Positions 62,959 to 64,000 of a DNA stretch of 64,000 nt are shown in pieces. The DNA comes from CAUZWH01 sp965224275 (lineage in GTDB: Bacteria > Pseudomonadota > Alphaproteobacteria > SHVV01): contig CBDCYR010000007.1 in assembly GCA_965224275.1 (NCBI GenBank), positions 1-64,000 of the forward strand, read 5' to 3'. Both the position numbers and the translations under genes were made by a program. Each line of letters begins with the position of its first letter. Position 1 is the first letter of the stretch. The notes under the pieces were generated by a model, which did no database searches, was not told the origin of the DNA, and saw nothing but the letters and a program-made list of their open reading frames with translations.

Positions 62959-64000
62959 TTAGTTCGACGCGGTGTCTGGCGGCAGGACGAAAATTTGCCC
63001 GGGAAAGATAACGTTTGGATTTCCGATCTGTTCGCTATTAGCCGCAAAGATCAGGGTGTATTTTGTGCCCTCGCCGTAAGTCGCGCGTGCAATTCGCCAC
63101 AGACTATTGCCAGGCTCGACCACGATGGTGCCTGGGGCCAGCGTGCCCGGCCGCACGGTCGCGCGGCTAAACGGGACATTAAGCTTTGCCAGCACGATAC
63201 CGCTCTTGCCGATCTGCTCAATGCGAATCGCATGTTGCCCGGAAACCACTGGCGCGGGCGGCGAGATCTGCCAATCACCCGCTTTGTCGGCCGTTGCCGT
63301 CCCGACTGTTTTACCGTCAACCTTCGCTCGGACCTCGCTGCCCGGCGGCGCTTTGCCGGACAATACAACCCGTCCTTCTTCATCGTAGTCGATAACCTTG
63401 AGAGTCAGGTCCTTCTCGCTTTTGGGCTTGGGGCTGTCTCCCGTGCCACTTGTCACTGGCGCAGGCGCTTGAAGAATCTTGCTAGCGCCCTGCCCTTCGC
63501 GCGGCGATAACACGGCAACCGCTTCCGCCTGTTGGCCGCTGCCGCCCGGCTTCTTCTCCGGCACAAACAGCACGACGACATCTTTGGAGGATTTCTCTTC
63601 GCCGCTGGTGGTCTTCTCCTGGAGGCTTAGTTGACGCGCGCCACTGGGGAAGGGTTTTTCAGGCACCAGCACCCACTCACCGCGCTTGTCGGCAGTTACC
63701 TTACCGACCACGTCGCCGGCGTCCTTGATCGTAACTTCGGCTCCCGGTTCTGCTCGACCGGCGATTACGGCATCGCCTTTGGGATTAACGCGCACCACAT
63801 CGAAGCTCGGCGGTTTTATGCCATCGCTTTCATCGGCTGACTTGCCTTCATCGTCAGCCGGAACGATACGAACAACACCAAACCGCTGCGACTTTGACGC
63901 GTCAGTTGTTGGGGCTGTCTTGGCCACTGTTGGGGCTGTCTTGGCCACTGTTGGGGCTGTCTTGGCCACCGTTGTGGCTGTCTTGGCCACCGTTGGAGCT
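62959..64000 (-). CDS. LysM-domain protein with Ig-like repeats, 5'-truncated by the window
   Basis: At least 347 residues; the frame continues beyond base 64000. The visible N-terminal part is a repetitive TAPTVAK linker, followed by two similar beta-sandwich units (VVRVNPKGDAVIAGRAEPGAEVTIKDAG and LKVIDYDEEGRVVLSGKAPPGSEVRAKVDG) and a C-terminal LysM (VVEPGNSLWRIARATYGEGTKYTLIFAANSEQIGNPNVIFPGQIFVLP) that binds peptidoglycan. Probably a cell-envelope protein; the arrangement resembles other alphaproteobacterial Ig-LysM proteins. Confidence 0.85.
   Translation of the reverse strand, partial: APTVAKTATTVAKTAPTVAKTAPTVAKTAPTTDASKSQRFGVVRIVPADDEGKSADESDGIKPPSFDVVRVNPKGDAVIAGRAEPGAEVTIKDAGDVVGKVTADKRGEWVLVPEKPFPSGARQLSLQEKTTSGEEKSSKDVVVLFVPEKKPGGSGQQAEAVAVLSPREGQGASKILQAPAPVTSGTGDSPKPKSEKDLTLKVIDYDEEGRVVLSGKAPPGSEVRAKVDGKTVGTATADKAGDWQISPPAPVVSGQHAIRIEQIGKSGIVLAKLNVPFSRATVRPGTLAPGTIVVEPGNSLWRIARATYGEGTKYTLIFAANSEQIGNPNVIFPGQIFVLPPDTASN
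63907..64000 (-). repeat. 21-bp tandem repeat encoding a heptapeptide
   Basis: Units of 21 bp (TTGGGGCTGTCTTGGCCACTG-like, shown on the plus strand with the last base dropped: TTGGGGCTGTCTTGGCCACT) encode TAPTVAK. At least four copies run off the end of the window. A flexible linker of variable length is likely. Confidence 0.8.

Noticed and set aside
63907..64000. CRISPR-like short repeats
   Set aside because: Units are contiguous 21-mers in frame with a coding sequence, with no spacers; they encode a heptapeptide linker.

Overview
The window looks like a chromosomal segment of a GC-rich alphaproteobacterium, probably near the Rhodospirillales. This rests on a complete aapJQMP amino-acid uptake operon, a form II CoxL-type gene, PhoX, gentisate-dioxygenase-like and TauD-like enzymes, and DUF1989/DUF1194 proteins. 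No rRNA is present, so the taxonomy is inference. The segment is heavily reworked by transposable elements: IS110, an IS3 remnant, IS1595, two IS256 copies, IS21, IS5 plus a remnant, IS481, and a small palindromic non-autonomous element in three states.

Layout. 1-6100 is a mobile-element zone with small hypothetical genes. 6100-12200 holds a TauD-like dioxygenase, a pentapeptide-repeat protein, a DUF350 gene broken by a 50-bp tandem duplication, a membrane-anchored protease, an amidase and a PPOX-class flavoprotein. 12172-17147 is a form II CoxL gene split by an IS21 element. 17.2-23.6 kb holds PhyH, a PqqC/TenA-like enzyme, a thioesterase, a frameshifted PhoX, a decayed selenoprotein gene and a gentisate-dioxygenase-like cupin protein. 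23.6-27.8 kb is aapJQMP. 28-33.6 kb has IS5, a peroxiredoxin and three tandem DUF1194 VWA genes, the middle one split by IS256 inside its MIDAS motif. 33.6-44.4 kb has glyoxalase II, nitroreductase, an M20 hydrolase, MFS, DUF1989, SDR and a padR-MFP-RND efflux operon. 44.4-46.7 kb contains two decayed copies of an FAD monooxygenase separated by an IS5 remnant.

The centrepiece is 46.9-53.6 kb, a compact selenocysteine island. It contains selA, selB and selC (tRNA-Sec, anticodon UCA), surrounded by genes whose in-frame UGA codons fall exactly at redox-active cysteine positions. Two long AhpD/CMD-like proteins have UGA at the second cysteine of E-x11-C-x2-C-x3-H, and one peroxiredoxin-like protein has it at the first cysteine of CxxC. 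Each UGA is followed by a SECIS-like hairpin. In the AhpD-like family, including a frameshifted third paralogue at 21.4-22.5 kb, the hairpin loop begins exactly 24 nt after the UGA and its codons are identical across all three. Read naively, these genes look like pairs of unrelated short ORFs. selD is not in the window.

53.7-64 kb holds a nonsense-mutated GNAT gene, IS481 next to a solo palindrome, phosphatidylserine decarboxylase, an SsuA-like binding protein beside a second PqqC/TenA-like enzyme, an MscS channel with three frameshifts, an ATM1-type ABC exporter and a LysM protein that runs off the end. Several single-base frameshifts across the window could be real decay or residual sequencing error, and this matters for interpreting the broken genes.
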